Source: Nonomuraea thailandensis
GTDB taxonomy: Bacteria > Actinomycetota > Actinomycetes > Streptosporangiales > Streptosporangiaceae
Direction of reading: 5' to 3'
Assembly: GCF_024172165.1 (NCBI RefSeq)
Contig: NZ_JAMZEB010000002.1
Location: 4,113,501-4,177,500, forward strand
Length of the DNA stretch: 64,000 bases
Made by a program: the position numbers and the translations under genes
Notes under the pieces: model-generated
What the model saw: only the letters and a program-made list of their open reading frames with translations
What the model was told of the DNA's origin: nothing
Database searches by the model: none
In this document: piece by piece, positions 1-8,566 of the stretch
Layout of the letters: each line of letters opens with the position of its first letter
Numbering within the stretch: position 1 is the first letter of the stretch

Positions 1-276
1 GTACCCGAGAACCGGGATGAAGTCCGGCACCAGGTCCAGCGGCAGGGCCAGGTAGGCCAGCAGCAGCCCGAGCCGCACCCGCACCCCGCGGGGCAGGCCG
101 GGGTCGGCGGCCAGGCGGCGCACCAGGCGCAGCACGTCGGGCAGCAGCCGCAGCGCCTCCCGCAGCAGGTTGCCGCGCGGCCGGACGACCGCCAGCGCGC
201 AGATCAGCGCCAGCCAGGAGACCAGCAGGGCGGCCCCGATCCCGATCAGCAGATCCCAGCCCCACGATCCGGTCAT
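1..276 (-). CDS. DUF1232 (YkvA-type) membrane protein, C-terminus beyond window
   Basis: The gene runs off the left edge; 92 residues are visible from an ATG at 276 preceded by GGAGG. An N-terminal hydrophobic segment (about residues 8-28) is followed by a basic amphipathic stretch and then YLALPLDLVPDFIPVLGY, the signature of the DUF1232/YkvA family of small membrane proteins. The function of the family is unknown to me. Family assignment is strong because the PDFIPV core is highly characteristic; the rest of the domain lies outside the window. Confidence 0.85.
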   Translation of the reverse strand, partial: MTGSWGWDLLIGIGAALLVSWLALICALAVVRPRGNLLREALRLLPDVLRLVRRLAADPGLPRGVRVRLGLLLAYLALPLDLVPDFIPVLGY

Positions 277-450
277 GCCCGCTCCCTCCGGTGGGGGGCG
301 GTGGACGCGCCGATCGACACCCTGCCCTGCTCCTCCCGATCGTCTGTCACCCGCTCACGCTACGCCCCTGCGCCGGAGGCCCGGAATACGGCGTGGGGCA
401 CGACTGTTCCCATCCATCAAAGATTCAACTTCTGACAGAGGGAACTTCTG

Positions 451-603
451 ATGGCCATCGCATTCATGCTCGTCATGAGCCTCATCGTGGGCGGCTTCCT
501 CACCGGCGCGATGATCGCTGTCGTCCTGAACGGCATCAGGGACCGCCAGTGGCCCGTCCTGTCGCGGCGGCGCGTGGTCTACCGCGGCTTCATCCCCCGC
601 TGA
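451..603 (+). CDS. small single-span membrane protein (50 aa)
   Basis: This short ORF begins with ATG, with GAGGGA about 8 bases upstream. Residues 3-26 form one hydrophobic segment (FMLVMSLIVGGFLTGAMIAV), followed by a short basic tail with several Arg. It sits alone between the divergent DUF1232 gene and the luciferase-like gene. I do not recognise a family; the ribosome binding site, single membrane segment and basic inside tail make it a believable small membrane protein. Confidence 0.6.
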   Translation: MAIAFMLVMSLIVGGFLTGAMIAVVLNGIRDRQWPVLSRRRVVYRGFIPR

Positions 604-721
604 CCCCGCCGGACCCCTGGTTCGGGCCGGCGACGTCCCCGGACACCCCGGGACGAACACGACCGCGGGCAGGCGGTGCGCCGCCGCAAGCCGGCGATCA
701 TCCACCGCATAGCCTTGACCC

Positions 722-1498
722 ATGGTGCGCTTCGCTATCGGCCTGCCCAACGTCGGCGAGTTCGGGGACCCCACCCTCCTGACCGAGCTCGCCGTCGCCG
801 CCGAAGAACACGGCTGGGACGGCGTCTACCTCTGGGACCACCTCCTCTACCACGACCCCGGCTGGCCTGTCGCCAACCCCACCGTCACCCTGTCGGCCAT
901 CGCCGCCCGCACCCACCGCATCCGCCTGGGCATCCTCATGACCGCGCTCCCACGACGACGTGTCCAGACCGTCGCCAAGGAGACCGCCGCCCTCGACAGG
1001 CTCTCCGCGGGCCGGCTCGTCTTCGGCGCCGGCCTCGGCTCCATGGACACCGAGTACACCGACTTCGGCGAGGACCCCGACCTGAAGACCCGCGCCGCCA
1101 AGCTCGACCGCGGCCTCGACGACCTCACCGAGCTGTGGCAGCGGCTCCTGCCACAGCCTGTCCAGCGGCCACGCGTCCCCATCTGGTGCCCCGGACGCTG
1201 GCCCACCCGCGCCGGCTTCCGCCGGGCCGCCCGGTGGGACGGCGCCATGCCCACCTTCCACCAGTACGGCCAGGACCGCCCCGTCCCCCCGCCGGAGTTC
1301 GCCCAGGTCGTCGACTTCCTCACCGAGCAGCGCGGCTCCCTCGACGGCTACGACATCGCCCTCGAAGGACGCGCCGCCGACGGCCACGTCGAGGCCTACA
1401 CCGCGGCCGGCATGACCTGGTGGATCGAGGCCATGGGCTGGTGGCGCGGCGGCGTCCAGGACGCCCTCGCCACCATCACCGCCGGCCCGCCCCGCTAG
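722..1498 (+). CDS. LLM class flavin-/F420-dependent oxidoreductase
   Basis: A 258-residue luciferase-like (bacterial luciferase superfamily, TIM-barrel) oxidoreductase. The N-terminus FAIGLPNVGEFGDP and the segments WDGVYLWDHLL, RLGILMTALPRR and LSAGRLVFGAGLGS follow the usual order of the family, which binds FMN or coenzyme F420. The substrate cannot be deduced. No ribosome binding site is visible before the ATG, so the transcript may be leaderless. The 3' end overlaps the convergent kinase-like stub by 4 bases. A second, unrelated-looking LLM enzyme lies at 55884-56960. Confidence 0.9.
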   Translation: MVRFAIGLPNVGEFGDPTLLTELAVAAEEHGWDGVYLWDHLLYHDPGWPVANPTVTLSAIAARTHRIRLGILMTALPRRRVQTVAKETAALDRLSAGRLVFGAGLGSMDTEYTDFGEDPDLKTRAAKLDRGLDDLTELWQRLLPQPVQRPRVPIWCPGRWPTRAGFRRAARWDGAMPTFHQYGQDRPVPPPEFAQVVDFLTEQRGSLDGYDIALEGRAADGHVEAYTAAGMTWWIEAMGWWRGGVQDALATITAGPPR

Positions 1499-1764
1499 GG
1501 CCCCGATCGCGGCGCCTCGATCGGTCCCGGCGCCTGGCGCTCGCCTGGAGTGACCACGCAACCATGCAGCACCAGCAGGCCGGCACCCGCGAGCAGGCGG
1601 AGCGGCACAGGGCTGTCGGAGGCCCGCAGCAGGCTCAGCGACACCAGGCCGAGCGGCAGTGCCAGCAGCACGGCGAGCACGGCGTCGGCGCCCACCTGAT
1701 GCCGGTTGAGCAGCGAGTCCACCACCGCGCCGGCAGGGGACGGGGACTCTCGCATGCCCACCAT
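1495..1764 (-). CDS. short two-TM protein resembling a truncated sensor-kinase N-terminus
   Basis: The ATG at 1764 shares its A with the TAA of the upstream membrane-protein gene (TAATG), so the two are translationally coupled. The 89-residue product has RHQVGADAVLAVLLALPLGL and a second hydrophobic segment (LRLLAGAGLLVLHGCVV), the layout of the N-terminal membrane domain of actinobacterial histidine kinases. It then stops where dimerisation and ATPase domains would follow. Either it is a remnant of such a kinase or a genuine small two-span membrane protein. The kinase reading is an inference from layout only. Confidence 0.45.
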   Translation of the reverse strand: MVGMRESPSPAGAVVDSLLNRHQVGADAVLAVLLALPLGLVSLSLLRASDSPVPLRLLAGAGLLVLHGCVVTPGERQAPGPIEAPRSGP

Positions 1765-2777
1765 TATGGTCGGCGCGCCCGAGCGAGGCTCCGGCGCCGG
1801 GCCAGGTACGCCAGCGCGGCCACCGCCAGGGCCGCACCCCACAGCGGCCACAACATCTCCGGCAGCCAGGCGCCCAGTTCCTCACCCGCTCCCGGCGGGC
1901 CGATCCGCTCGCCGGTGAGCTTCTTGCGCACGTACATCAGCCCGGCGGAGGTGATGGGCAGAGCCACGGCCAGAGCCGCGCCGGCCGGGAACCGCGCCGG
2001 AATCGGCCGCCCACCCAGGAACGGCACCCAGCGCGGCCAGATCTCACCCCACGGCCGCACCAGGCCGACGGTCAGGACCGCGCCGACGAGGCCGAGCGCG
2101 CTCAGGCCCGCGCCGATCGGGGTGATCCCGGCGATGCAGGCCAGGAACCGGTCGCTGATGCCGACGGGCACGCCCAGGAGCCAGCCGATGCGGGTGACGG
2201 CGTAGACGACGGGGACGGCGACCGCGACGGCCGTCGCGTACCGCCCGACCCGCAACGCGCCGGCGGCGCTGCCGGACCCTCCGTACGCTCCGACCAGCGG
2301 GCGCATCCCCACGACCATCAGGCTGACACCGGCCGCCATCAGGATGAGCAGGTTGACGCTCGGCCACGTCAGCATGGTCGCGATCATCGAGAACTCGATC
2401 CGGCCGGCGAGCGCGGCGACCACCATCACCGGCAGATACCCGGCGCTCATCATGATGCGCACGTCCGGCAGGAGCACCGCCAGGCCGACACCGGTCACGA
2501 CGGCCACGACGGCGGGGGCCCGGCCGAGCGGCCCTCTGGCGGCCAGCACCGCGACGACGCCTGCCACCAGCGCCGACGTCGCCAGCACACCCCCGCCGGC
2601 CGCCGCCGGAAGAGGGTCGAGCAACGTGCTGCCCGGACCCGCGCGACCGGCGTCGAACGGATACCCGGGCCCTCCGAGAGCCCAGAGCAGGCCGAGGGCC
2701 AGATAACCCACCGACCAGACGGCGATGATCAGGACCGGCACGATCGCACGGCGGTTTCCAGGAGGAGAGCTGTTCAC
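1764..2777 (-). CDS. polytopic membrane protein of unknown function
   Basis: A 337-residue hydrophobic protein with roughly eight or nine membrane segments and no domain I recognise. It starts at a GTG (2777); a TTG at 2786 is an alternative, and neither has a convincing ribosome binding site. Loops are short, with an Arg-rich C-terminal tail (LARRRSLARARRP). It is coupled to the downstream kinase-like stub by a TAATG overlap, suggesting the two products act together in the membrane. A transporter or sensor role is possible but unsupported. Confidence 0.7.
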   Translation of the reverse strand: MNSSPPGNRRAIVPVLIIAVWSVGYLALGLLWALGGPGYPFDAGRAGPGSTLLDPLPAAAGGGVLATSALVAGVVAVLAARGPLGRAPAVVAVVTGVGLAVLLPDVRIMMSAGYLPVMVVAALAGRIEFSMIATMLTWPSVNLLILMAAGVSLMVVGMRPLVGAYGGSGSAAGALRVGRYATAVAVAVPVVYAVTRIGWLLGVPVGISDRFLACIAGITPIGAGLSALGLVGAVLTVGLVRPWGEIWPRWVPFLGGRPIPARFPAGAALAVALPITSAGLMYVRKKLTGERIGPPGAGEELGAWLPEMLWPLWGAALAVAALAYLARRRSLARARRP

Positions 2778-3054
2778 CCGGCCCAATCTGCCGCCGCAGC
2801 GGTGCCCCGCACATCGTCACCGGGTGCCGGCCGGCTCCTCCGGAGGTCGCGACGACGTCGTCCCAAAGGAGGACCCGCCCCTGCCCGCCACGCGGTCACC
2901 AGCCTTCGGCCCGCCCGCCCGAAGGCCTCCGTCTCAAGCCGCGCATCCCCGGACATACCCCCCGACCAGCCAGAACACATGTGCGTGGCACCCTCTCGGC
3001 ACCCCCCGCCGGGGATAAGGTGCCACGCGGGCCGCACACCAAGAGGGGATGCCG

Positions 3055-4443
3055 ATGCTCGACCACACCACCACCGGCGCACCACAAGCCGACGCCCGGA
3101 CACTCGACCTCGACCTCGCCGCCGCGGGCGTCGCCGGCGTCATCATCACCTGGGCCGACAACAACGGCATCCCACGCTCACGCACCGTCCCCGTCGAGCA
3201 GTTCACCACCGCCATCGAACGCGGCATCGGCATCACCCCCCTCTTCGCCGTCTTCGACTCCCACGACACCATCACCTTCGGCCACCCCCCGCTCGGCACC
3301 CCATCAGGCGACATCCGCCTGATCCCCGTCACCGACCGCATCGTCCAGCTCGCCGGGCAGCCCGCCTTCGCCTGGGCCCCCGGCCGCCAGATCGCCCCCG
3401 ACGGCTCCCCCTGGCCCTACGACCAGCGCACCGCCCTCGAACGCCAGGTCACCCGCGCCGCCGACCTCGGCATCGGCATCCGCGCCGGCTACGAGATCGA
3501 ATTCCACCTCAGCCCGGCCGACGACACCGGCGACGACCCCCGCCCCGTCTACGACGGCCCCTCCTACGGCCCCACCAAGATGCTCGCCGTGGACGCCTTC
3601 GCCGAACGACTGCTGCGCGACCTCAACCGCAACGGCGTCCCCATCGGCCAGCTCCACGGCGAGTACGGCCCCGGCCAGTACGAGCTCAACATCGCCCCCG
3701 CCGACCCCGTCACCGCCGCCGACCGCCAGCTCCTCACCCGCCAGACCATCCACGCCGCCGCCCGCGACCACGGGCTGCGCGCCAGCTTCGCCCCCCTCGT
3801 CACCCCTGGCCACGTCGGCAACGGCTGGCACCTGCACACCTCGCCCTCCCGCGCCGGCGCCAACCTCCTGTCCGGCGGGCACGGCCCCGCGGGCATCACC
3901 GCGGAGGGCGCCGCCTACCTCGCCGGCCTCCTGCGCGACCTGCCCGCCATCGTCGCCGTCACCGCCCCCAGCCTCTCCTCCCTGCAACGCCTGCGCCCCG
4001 GATACTGGTCCGGCGCCTACACCTGCTGGGGCGTGGAGAACCGCGAGGCCGCGCTCCGGCTCGTCCCCACCACCCCGCTCCTCGGCCCCGACCACGCCAA
4101 CGTCGAGCTCAAGCCCTCCGACGCCTCCGCCAACCCCTACCTCGCCCTCACCGCCGTCATCGCCGCCGGCCTCGCCGGCATCGAAGACGGCCTCACACCT
4201 CCCGGCCCCATCCAGGAGGACCCCGCCACCTGGACCGACCGGCAGCGCGCCGAGCACGGCGTCCACCGCCTGCCCACCACCGTCGAGCAGCAGCTCCAAG
4301 CCCTGCTCGACAACCCGCGCATCCGCACCGCGCTCGGCGAGGAGATCACCGGCGCCTTCCGCGCCGTACGCGTCTCCGACGCCGGCCGCGCCACCGACCT
4401 CGACCCGGCCGACATCATCCGCGCCTACCGCTGGCTCTACTGA
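3055..4443 (+). CDS. glutamine synthetase family protein (gamma-glutamyl ligase)
   Basis: A 462-residue GS-fold ligase that would join glutamate to ammonia or an amine using ATP. Visible signatures are the metal-binding GYEIEFHLS and GEYGPGQYELNIAP stretches, GNGWHLHTS (the NGxxxHxH nucleotide/substrate region), the C-terminal RPGYWSGAYTCWGVENREAA and ELKPSDASANPYLAL. The lack of the classical GlnA regulatory features and the divergent motifs place it with GlnA-like gamma-glutamylpolyamine or ethanolamine ligases rather than housekeeping GlnA; that subdivision is inferred. ATG 3055 is chosen over 3049 because AGAGGGG is correctly spaced only for 3055. The 3' end overlaps the convergent methyltransferase by 7 bases. 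Confidence 0.88.
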   Translation: MLDHTTTGAPQADARTLDLDLAAAGVAGVIITWADNNGIPRSRTVPVEQFTTAIERGIGITPLFAVFDSHDTITFGHPPLGTPSGDIRLIPVTDRIVQLAGQPAFAWAPGRQIAPDGSPWPYDQRTALERQVTRAADLGIGIRAGYEIEFHLSPADDTGDDPRPVYDGPSYGPTKMLAVDAFAERLLRDLNRNGVPIGQLHGEYGPGQYELNIAPADPVTAADRQLLTRQTIHAAARDHGLRASFAPLVTPGHVGNGWHLHTSPSRAGANLLSGGHGPAGITAEGAAYLAGLLRDLPAIVAVTAPSLSSLQRLRPGYWSGAYTCWGVENREAALRLVPTTPLLGPDHANVELKPSDASANPYLALTAVIAAGLAGIEDGLTPPGPIQEDPATWTDRQRAEHGVHRLPTTVEQQLQALLDNPRIRTALGEEITGAFRAVRVSDAGRATDLDPADIIRAYRWLY

Positions 4444-5228
4444 CCGGCCTTACGCCCGACCCCGCACATCGCGCTCACCACCCCCGACGCCTGCTGCGGC
4501 GGCCCCGGCCGCCACAGCGGCGTCGACACCACCCCCGGCGGCACCAGCTCCAAACCCTCGAAGAACCCCGCCACCTCCCCGGGGCTGCGCAACGTATAGG
4601 GGAAGGCGGCCCGCTGGTTGTAGGCAGTCACCGCCTCCACCAACGCCGGATTCACCGCCACCCCGTCCGACAACGCCAGGAAACTCCCCGGCGGCAACGC
4701 CGCCACGAACCGCCGCACCAGCCCCGACGCGACGTCGTACGACGGCACCTGCCCCGCGATGCTCAGCATGATCAGACCGATCGGCCGGGAGAAATCCAGC
4801 GTCCTGCCCGCCCCCGCCACGATGGCGTCGGGATCACGCACGTCGGCGTCCAGGTAGTCCGTCACCCCCGCCGCGGACCCGCGCAGCAACGACCGCGCGT
4901 GCACCAGCACCAGCGGATCGTTGTCGACGTAGACCACCCGCGACTCCGGCGCCAGCCGCTGAGCCACCTCATGCGTGTTGTCGGCCGTCGGCAGGCCCGC
5001 ACCGACGTCCAGGAACTGCCTGACCCCCATCTCGGTGACGAGAAAGCCCACCACCCGCCGCAGGAATGCCCGCTGCAACCGCGCCACCTGCGCGAAGTCG
5101 GGGAACATGCGCAGCAGGGCGTCGCCCGCCTCGCGGTCCACGGCGTAGTTGTCGGTGCCGCCGAGCAGGTAGTTCCAGACCCGGGCCGAATGTGGTCTCG
5201 TCTCGTCGATGCGGGGGGTGCGATCCAT
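4437..5228 (-). CDS. SAM-dependent methyltransferase, DUF574 family
   Basis: A 263-residue protein of the actinobacterial DUF574 methyltransferase family. It opens with the family hallmark ARVWNYLLGGTDNYAVDREA, then carries the SAM-binding motif FLDVGAGLPTADNTHEVAQ and VVYVDNDPLVLVHARSLL. Substrates of this family are unknown; members are numerous in actinomycetes. A paralogue with the same architecture is at 27764-28579. The upstream region (5276-5290) contains the palindrome TACAGTGTA, a candidate promoter or operator element. Confidence 0.9.
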   Translation of the reverse strand: MDRTPRIDETRPHSARVWNYLLGGTDNYAVDREAGDALLRMFPDFAQVARLQRAFLRRVVGFLVTEMGVRQFLDVGAGLPTADNTHEVAQRLAPESRVVYVDNDPLVLVHARSLLRGSAAGVTDYLDADVRDPDAIVAGAGRTLDFSRPIGLIMLSIAGQVPSYDVASGLVRRFVAALPPGSFLALSDGVAVNPALVEAVTAYNQRAAFPYTLRSPGEVAGFFEGLELVPPGVVSTPLWRPGPPQQASGVVSAMCGVGRKAGQ

Positions 5229-5291
5229 GACAGGAACCCTTCTTCTGACGCTGTGTCATCATCACCAGCCGAGCGCCTTTACAGTGTAGAT

Positions 5292-6170
5292 TCACGCGAC
5301 GAGCAGGTCGAGGATCGCGGCGACGGCGGGGGTCGCGGTCCGGATCAGGGCGTAGCTGGTACGGGTGATCCCGATCGTGGAGATCGGGCGCAGCACGACG
5401 CCGGCGGGCACGCCGACGGCGGTGGCGACCGATTCGGGGACGAACGCCGCTCCCAGCCCTTCCCGCACCATGCGCAGCACGAGCGCGTAGTCGTCGGCCG
5501 TGTGGACGACGTTCGGCCGGAAGCCCGCCAGGGCGCAGGCGCGGTCGAGCATCTCGTGGTCGCTGGTCCCCTGCGAGCCGGCGATCCACGGCTCCTGGCG
5601 CAGCGCCCGCAGATCCACCGCGCCGGACGCCGCCGGGTGATCGGCGCGCAGGGCCGTCAGCATCGGCTCGACGCCCAGGAACCGGCGCGTGACTCCCGGG
5701 CCGGGCTCCTCGGGGATGAGGCTGTAGGTGAACGCGACCGCCACGTCGCACCTGCCCGCCCGCAGCGCCTCGACGGCCTCGCGCGGTTCGAGCTCATGGA
5801 CGATCACGTGCAGGCCGGGATGGCGGCTCCGGGCCGTGGCGATCGCGGGCAGGAGACGGGCGACGGCCGCCGTGGCGAAACACGCCACCCTGACCGGCCC
5901 TCTCGGGGTCGAGGCCGAGCGGAGGTCCTCCTCGGCGGCCTCCAGCGCGTCCAGGACGACATGCGCGTGCCGGACGAGCCGCTGCCCCTCGGCGGTCAGC
6001 CGGACCCGCCGGCCCGCCCGCTCGAACAGCGGCACCCCCGCCTCCCGCTCCAGGGCGGCGAGCTGCTGGGAGACGGCGGACGAGGTCAGGCCGCCCAGCT
6101 CGGCGACGGCCGTCATCGTGCCGTGCTCGGCGAACTCACGCAACAGGCGCAACCTGACCGGATTTAACAT
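5292..6170 (-). CDS. LysR family transcriptional regulator
   Basis: A 292-residue LysR regulator. The N-terminal winged helix (LRLLREFAEHGTMTAVAELG to LTAEGQRLV) is followed by a substrate-binding domain starting near GPVRVACFATAA. ATG 6170 gives the normal LysR N-terminus; another ATG lies at 6179, and neither has a clear ribosome binding site. It is divergent from the arginase-family gene, the usual arrangement for a LysR protein and its target, so control of that gene is likely. The effector is unknown; an amino acid would fit. Confidence 0.9.
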   Translation of the reverse strand: MLNPVRLRLLREFAEHGTMTAVAELGGLTSSAVSQQLAALEREAGVPLFERAGRRVRLTAEGQRLVRHAHVVLDALEAAEEDLRSASTPRGPVRVACFATAAVARLLPAIATARSRHPGLHVIVHELEPREAVEALRAGRCDVAVAFTYSLIPEEPGPGVTRRFLGVEPMLTALRADHPAASGAVDLRALRQEPWIAGSQGTSDHEMLDRACALAGFRPNVVHTADDYALVLRMVREGLGAAFVPESVATAVGVPAGVVLRPISTIGITRTSYALIRTATPAVAAILDLLVA

Positions 6171-6206
6171 CAAGCACATCTTATAGATCAGTGCAGAAAT
6201 ACTAAG
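6161..6206. promoter_or_regulatory. AT-rich divergent promoter/LysR operator region
   Basis: This 46-bp stretch is strikingly AT-rich compared with the surrounding roughly 70% GC DNA and separates the LysR gene from the arginase-family gene. It contains GAT/ATC repeats at near-helical spacing (AACATC, CACATC, TAGATC), compatible with LysR binding and overlapping divergent promoters. Exact boxes cannot be assigned. Confidence 0.45.
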
Positions 6207-6268
6207 TGGACGTTGCCGATCCCGCACGGCGACACTGTCGCTCCACCCCGTCTCAGGAGGAGAGCGAC

Positions 6269-7063
6269 ATGCTGACCGTCGTCGAGGTCCCGCAGTGGCA
6301 GGGATCGTTGTCACCCACCGCGCCCAGGCTGGTCGAGGGCGCCGCCAGGCTGGCCGCCATGATCCCCGGAGCGGCCGCGCACGTGCGGGTCGAGACCGGC
6401 ACGACCCTGGCCGAGACCGCCGGCCGGGCGCGGCAGGCGCTTCCCCGCGACGGGTTCACCGTCACCGTCGGCGGCGACTGCGGTGTCGAGCTCGAACCGG
6501 TCACGGCCGCGCTGCGCCGGCACGGCGACCGCCTGCGCGTCGCCTGGTTCGACGCCCACGGCGACCTGAACACGCCCGGCACGTCCCCCTCGGGCGCCTT
6601 CCACGGCATGATCCTGCGCACCCTTCAGGGCGACGGCCCGCCCGATCTCGTCCGCTCCCCCGCGCTGCACCCCCGCCAGGTCGCCCTGGCGGGCACCCGC
6701 TCCCTGGACCCGGCCGAGGCCGACTACATCCGCCAGGCCGGCATCGGCGGTCTGGACACCATCGGCGCCGACGCCGTCGTCTACGTGCACGTGGACTTCG
6801 ACGTCCTGGACGGCATCACCTCGGTCGGCTACCCCGAGCCCGGCGGCCTGCCGGCGCAGGCGCTCATCGACGCGGTCGCCGGGCTCGCCGCCCGGCACGA
6901 GATCGCCGGGCTGGGCATCACCGAGTACGCGCCCGCGGACCCGCGCGACGAGGAGCTCCTGCGGGGCCTGGTCCCGGAGCTCGTACGCCTGTGCGCGGCC
7001 TCGCATCCCCAGCCTGCCAACGATCGTTTGCCAACAGCCGTTGACACCCCGCTTCAACGGTGA
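6269..7063 (+). CDS. arginase/agmatinase/formiminoglutamase family hydrolase
   Basis: A 264-residue ureohydrolase-fold protein that would hydrolyse a guanidino or formimino group with a dinuclear metal centre. ATG 6269 follows AGGAGG at ideal spacing. Metal motifs are GGDC (68-71), DAHGD (95-99) and DFD (176-178). The first motif normally reads GGDH, so a Cys replaces the usual His ligand; this variant could alter metal preference. The gene is divergent from a LysR regulator. Its C-terminal codons overlap the operators of the next gene. Confidence 0.85.
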   Translation: MLTVVEVPQWQGSLSPTAPRLVEGAARLAAMIPGAAAHVRVETGTTLAETAGRARQALPRDGFTVTVGGDCGVELEPVTAALRRHGDRLRVAWFDAHGDLNTPGTSPSGAFHGMILRTLQGDGPPDLVRSPALHPRQVALAGTRSLDPAEADYIRQAGIGGLDTIGADAVVYVHVDFDVLDGITSVGYPEPGGLPAQALIDAVAGLAARHEIAGLGITEYAPADPRDEELLRGLVPELVRLCAASHPQPANDRLPTAVDTPLQR

Positions 7064-7086
7064 TTGAGTTGTGCCAACAAGCGTTG
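7032..7086. promoter_or_regulatory. paired CAAC-N4-GTTG operators and promoter of the monooxygenase gene
   Basis: Two similar dyads, CAACAGCCGTTG (7032-7043) and CAACAAGCGTTG (7075-7086), lie 43 bp apart, about four helical turns. A TTGACA at 7041-7046 overlaps the first dyad and could be the -35 box, with TTGAGT (7064-7069) as a weak -10. The first site lies inside the end of the arginase-family gene. A TetR- or MarR-type repressor would be expected, but none is adjacent. Confidence 0.55.
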
Positions 7087-7105
7087 ACCAGAAGGGAAGG
7101 GCGAG

Positions 7106-8566
7106 ATGTCCGAGGTGATCGTGGTCGGGGCGGGGCCGACCGGGTTGTTGCTGGCCGGGGATCTGGCGGAGTCGGGGGTGGCGGTCACGGTGCTGGAGCG
7201 CCGTGAGGGCGGGGTGTCGAATCTGTCGCGGGCGTTCGGGGTGCACGCGCGGACGCTGGAGCAGCTGGACGCGCGGGGGCTGGCCGATCGGCTGGTGCCG
7301 ATGGGGGCGGTGTTGCGGAAGGTGCGGTTGTTCGAGCGGGTGGAGGTGGATCTGGGGGCGTTGCCGAGCCGGTTTCCGTTCCTGTTGATCACGCCGCAGT
7401 ACAACGTGGAGCGGCTGCTGCTGGAGCGGGCGCTGGCGGCGGGGGTGGAGATCGTGTACGGGGCCGGGGTGCGGGCGGTGACCCAGGACGCGGCCGGGGT
7501 GAGCGTCGCCACCGGGGCGGGGGAGTTCCGGGCCGGGTTCGTGGTGGGCTGTGACGGCTACCGCAGCGTGGTGCGGCAGGCGCTGGGGCTGCCGTTCCCG
7601 GGCAAGTCGGTGCTGAAGTCGATCATGCTGGGGGATGTGCGGGTGGCCGAGCCGCCGGCCGGGCTGCTGACCGTCAACGGGGTGGGGGACGCCTTCGCGT
7701 TCATCGCGCCGTTCGGTGACGGCTTCTACCGCGTCTTCGCCTGGGACCGGCGCCGCTCGGTGCCCGATGACGTGCCGCTGGAGCTGGCGGAACTGCGGGA
7801 GGTGACCCGGCGGGCGCTGGGCAGCGACTTCGGCATGCACGAGCCGCGCTGGCTGTCGCGTTTCCACAGCGACGAGCGGCAGGTGCCGCACTACCGGATC
7901 GGGCGGGTGTTCCTGGCCGGGGACGCCGCGCACGTGCACTCCCCGGCCGGTGGGCAGGGCATGAACACCGGCCTGCAGGACGCGGCGAACCTGAGCTGGC
8001 GGCTGGCCGCCGTGGTACGCGGCGGCGCGCCACAGCAACTGCTGGACGGCTACCACCGCGAACGCCACCCCATCGGCCGGTCGGTGCTGCGCAGCAGCGG
8101 CGCCATCATCCGCGCCGCGATGATCGAATCAGCCGCCGGGCGGGCCCTGCGCGGCTTCGCCGCCCGCCGCGCGCTGTCCCTGCCCGCCATCCGCGAGAAG
8201 ATCACCGGGCAGCTCAGCGGCATCGGCTACCACTACCCCGCCCCGCACGGCGCCCCCGGCCAGACCGGCACCCGCGCCGCCGACCAGCCCCTGACCGGCG
8301 GCAGCCGCCTGTACGAAGCACTCCGCCACCGCCGCTTCGTCCTCATCACCGACCCGACCGGCCACCCCCACCCGACCGGCCACCCCGACCTGAGCGGCTG
8401 GCACGACCGCGTCCACACCGCCACCCCCGCCATCCCCGCCACCCACGGCGGCCCGCTGACGCTCATCCGCCCCGACGGCTACATCGCCTGGACCGGCACC
8501 GACACCACCGGCCTGCACCAGGTCCTGACCGAGCTCGCCGGGCCGCCTGCCGGGGCCCGCCCGTGA
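7106..8566 (+). CDS. FAD-dependent aromatic monooxygenase (PHBH type)
   Basis: A 486-residue class A flavoprotein monooxygenase. Motifs in order are the FAD dinucleotide fold VVGAGPTGLLLAGDLAESG, the DG-type motif VGCDGYRSVVRQALG and the ribityl-binding FLAGDAAHVHSPAGGQGMN. The C-terminal thioredoxin-like domain (from about residue 390) is typical of polyketide or phenolic hydroxylases. It would hydroxylate an aromatic ring with NAD(P)H and oxygen. GGGAAGGG precedes the ATG. Paired operators upstream imply tight repression, so a xenobiotic or secondary-metabolite substrate is likely. Confidence 0.9.
   Translation: MSEVIVVGAGPTGLLLAGDLAESGVAVTVLERREGGVSNLSRAFGVHARTLEQLDARGLADRLVPMGAVLRKVRLFERVEVDLGALPSRFPFLLITPQYNVERLLLERALAAGVEIVYGAGVRAVTQDAAGVSVATGAGEFRAGFVVGCDGYRSVVRQALGLPFPGKSVLKSIMLGDVRVAEPPAGLLTVNGVGDAFAFIAPFGDGFYRVFAWDRRRSVPDDVPLELAELREVTRRALGSDFGMHEPRWLSRFHSDERQVPHYRIGRVFLAGDAAHVHSPAGGQGMNTGLQDAANLSWRLAAVVRGGAPQQLLDGYHRERHPIGRSVLRSSGAIIRAAMIESAAGRALRGFAARRALSLPAIREKITGQLSGIGYHYPAPHGAPGQTGTRAADQPLTGGSRLYEALRHRRFVLITDPTGHPHPTGHPDLSGWHDRVHTATPAIPATHGGPLTLIRPDGYIAWTGTDTTGLHQVLTELAGPPAGARP

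Noticed and set aside
676..2205. Long Arg/Pro-rich open frame over the luciferase-like gene and beyond
   Set aside because: It is a shadow frame of high-GC DNA: composition is dominated by Arg, Pro and His, and it crosses real genes on both strands.
2802..6167. 1121-codon open frame covering the glutamine synthetase, methyltransferase and LysR genes
   Set aside because: It has no domain similarity, biased composition and overlaps three well-supported genes in other frames.
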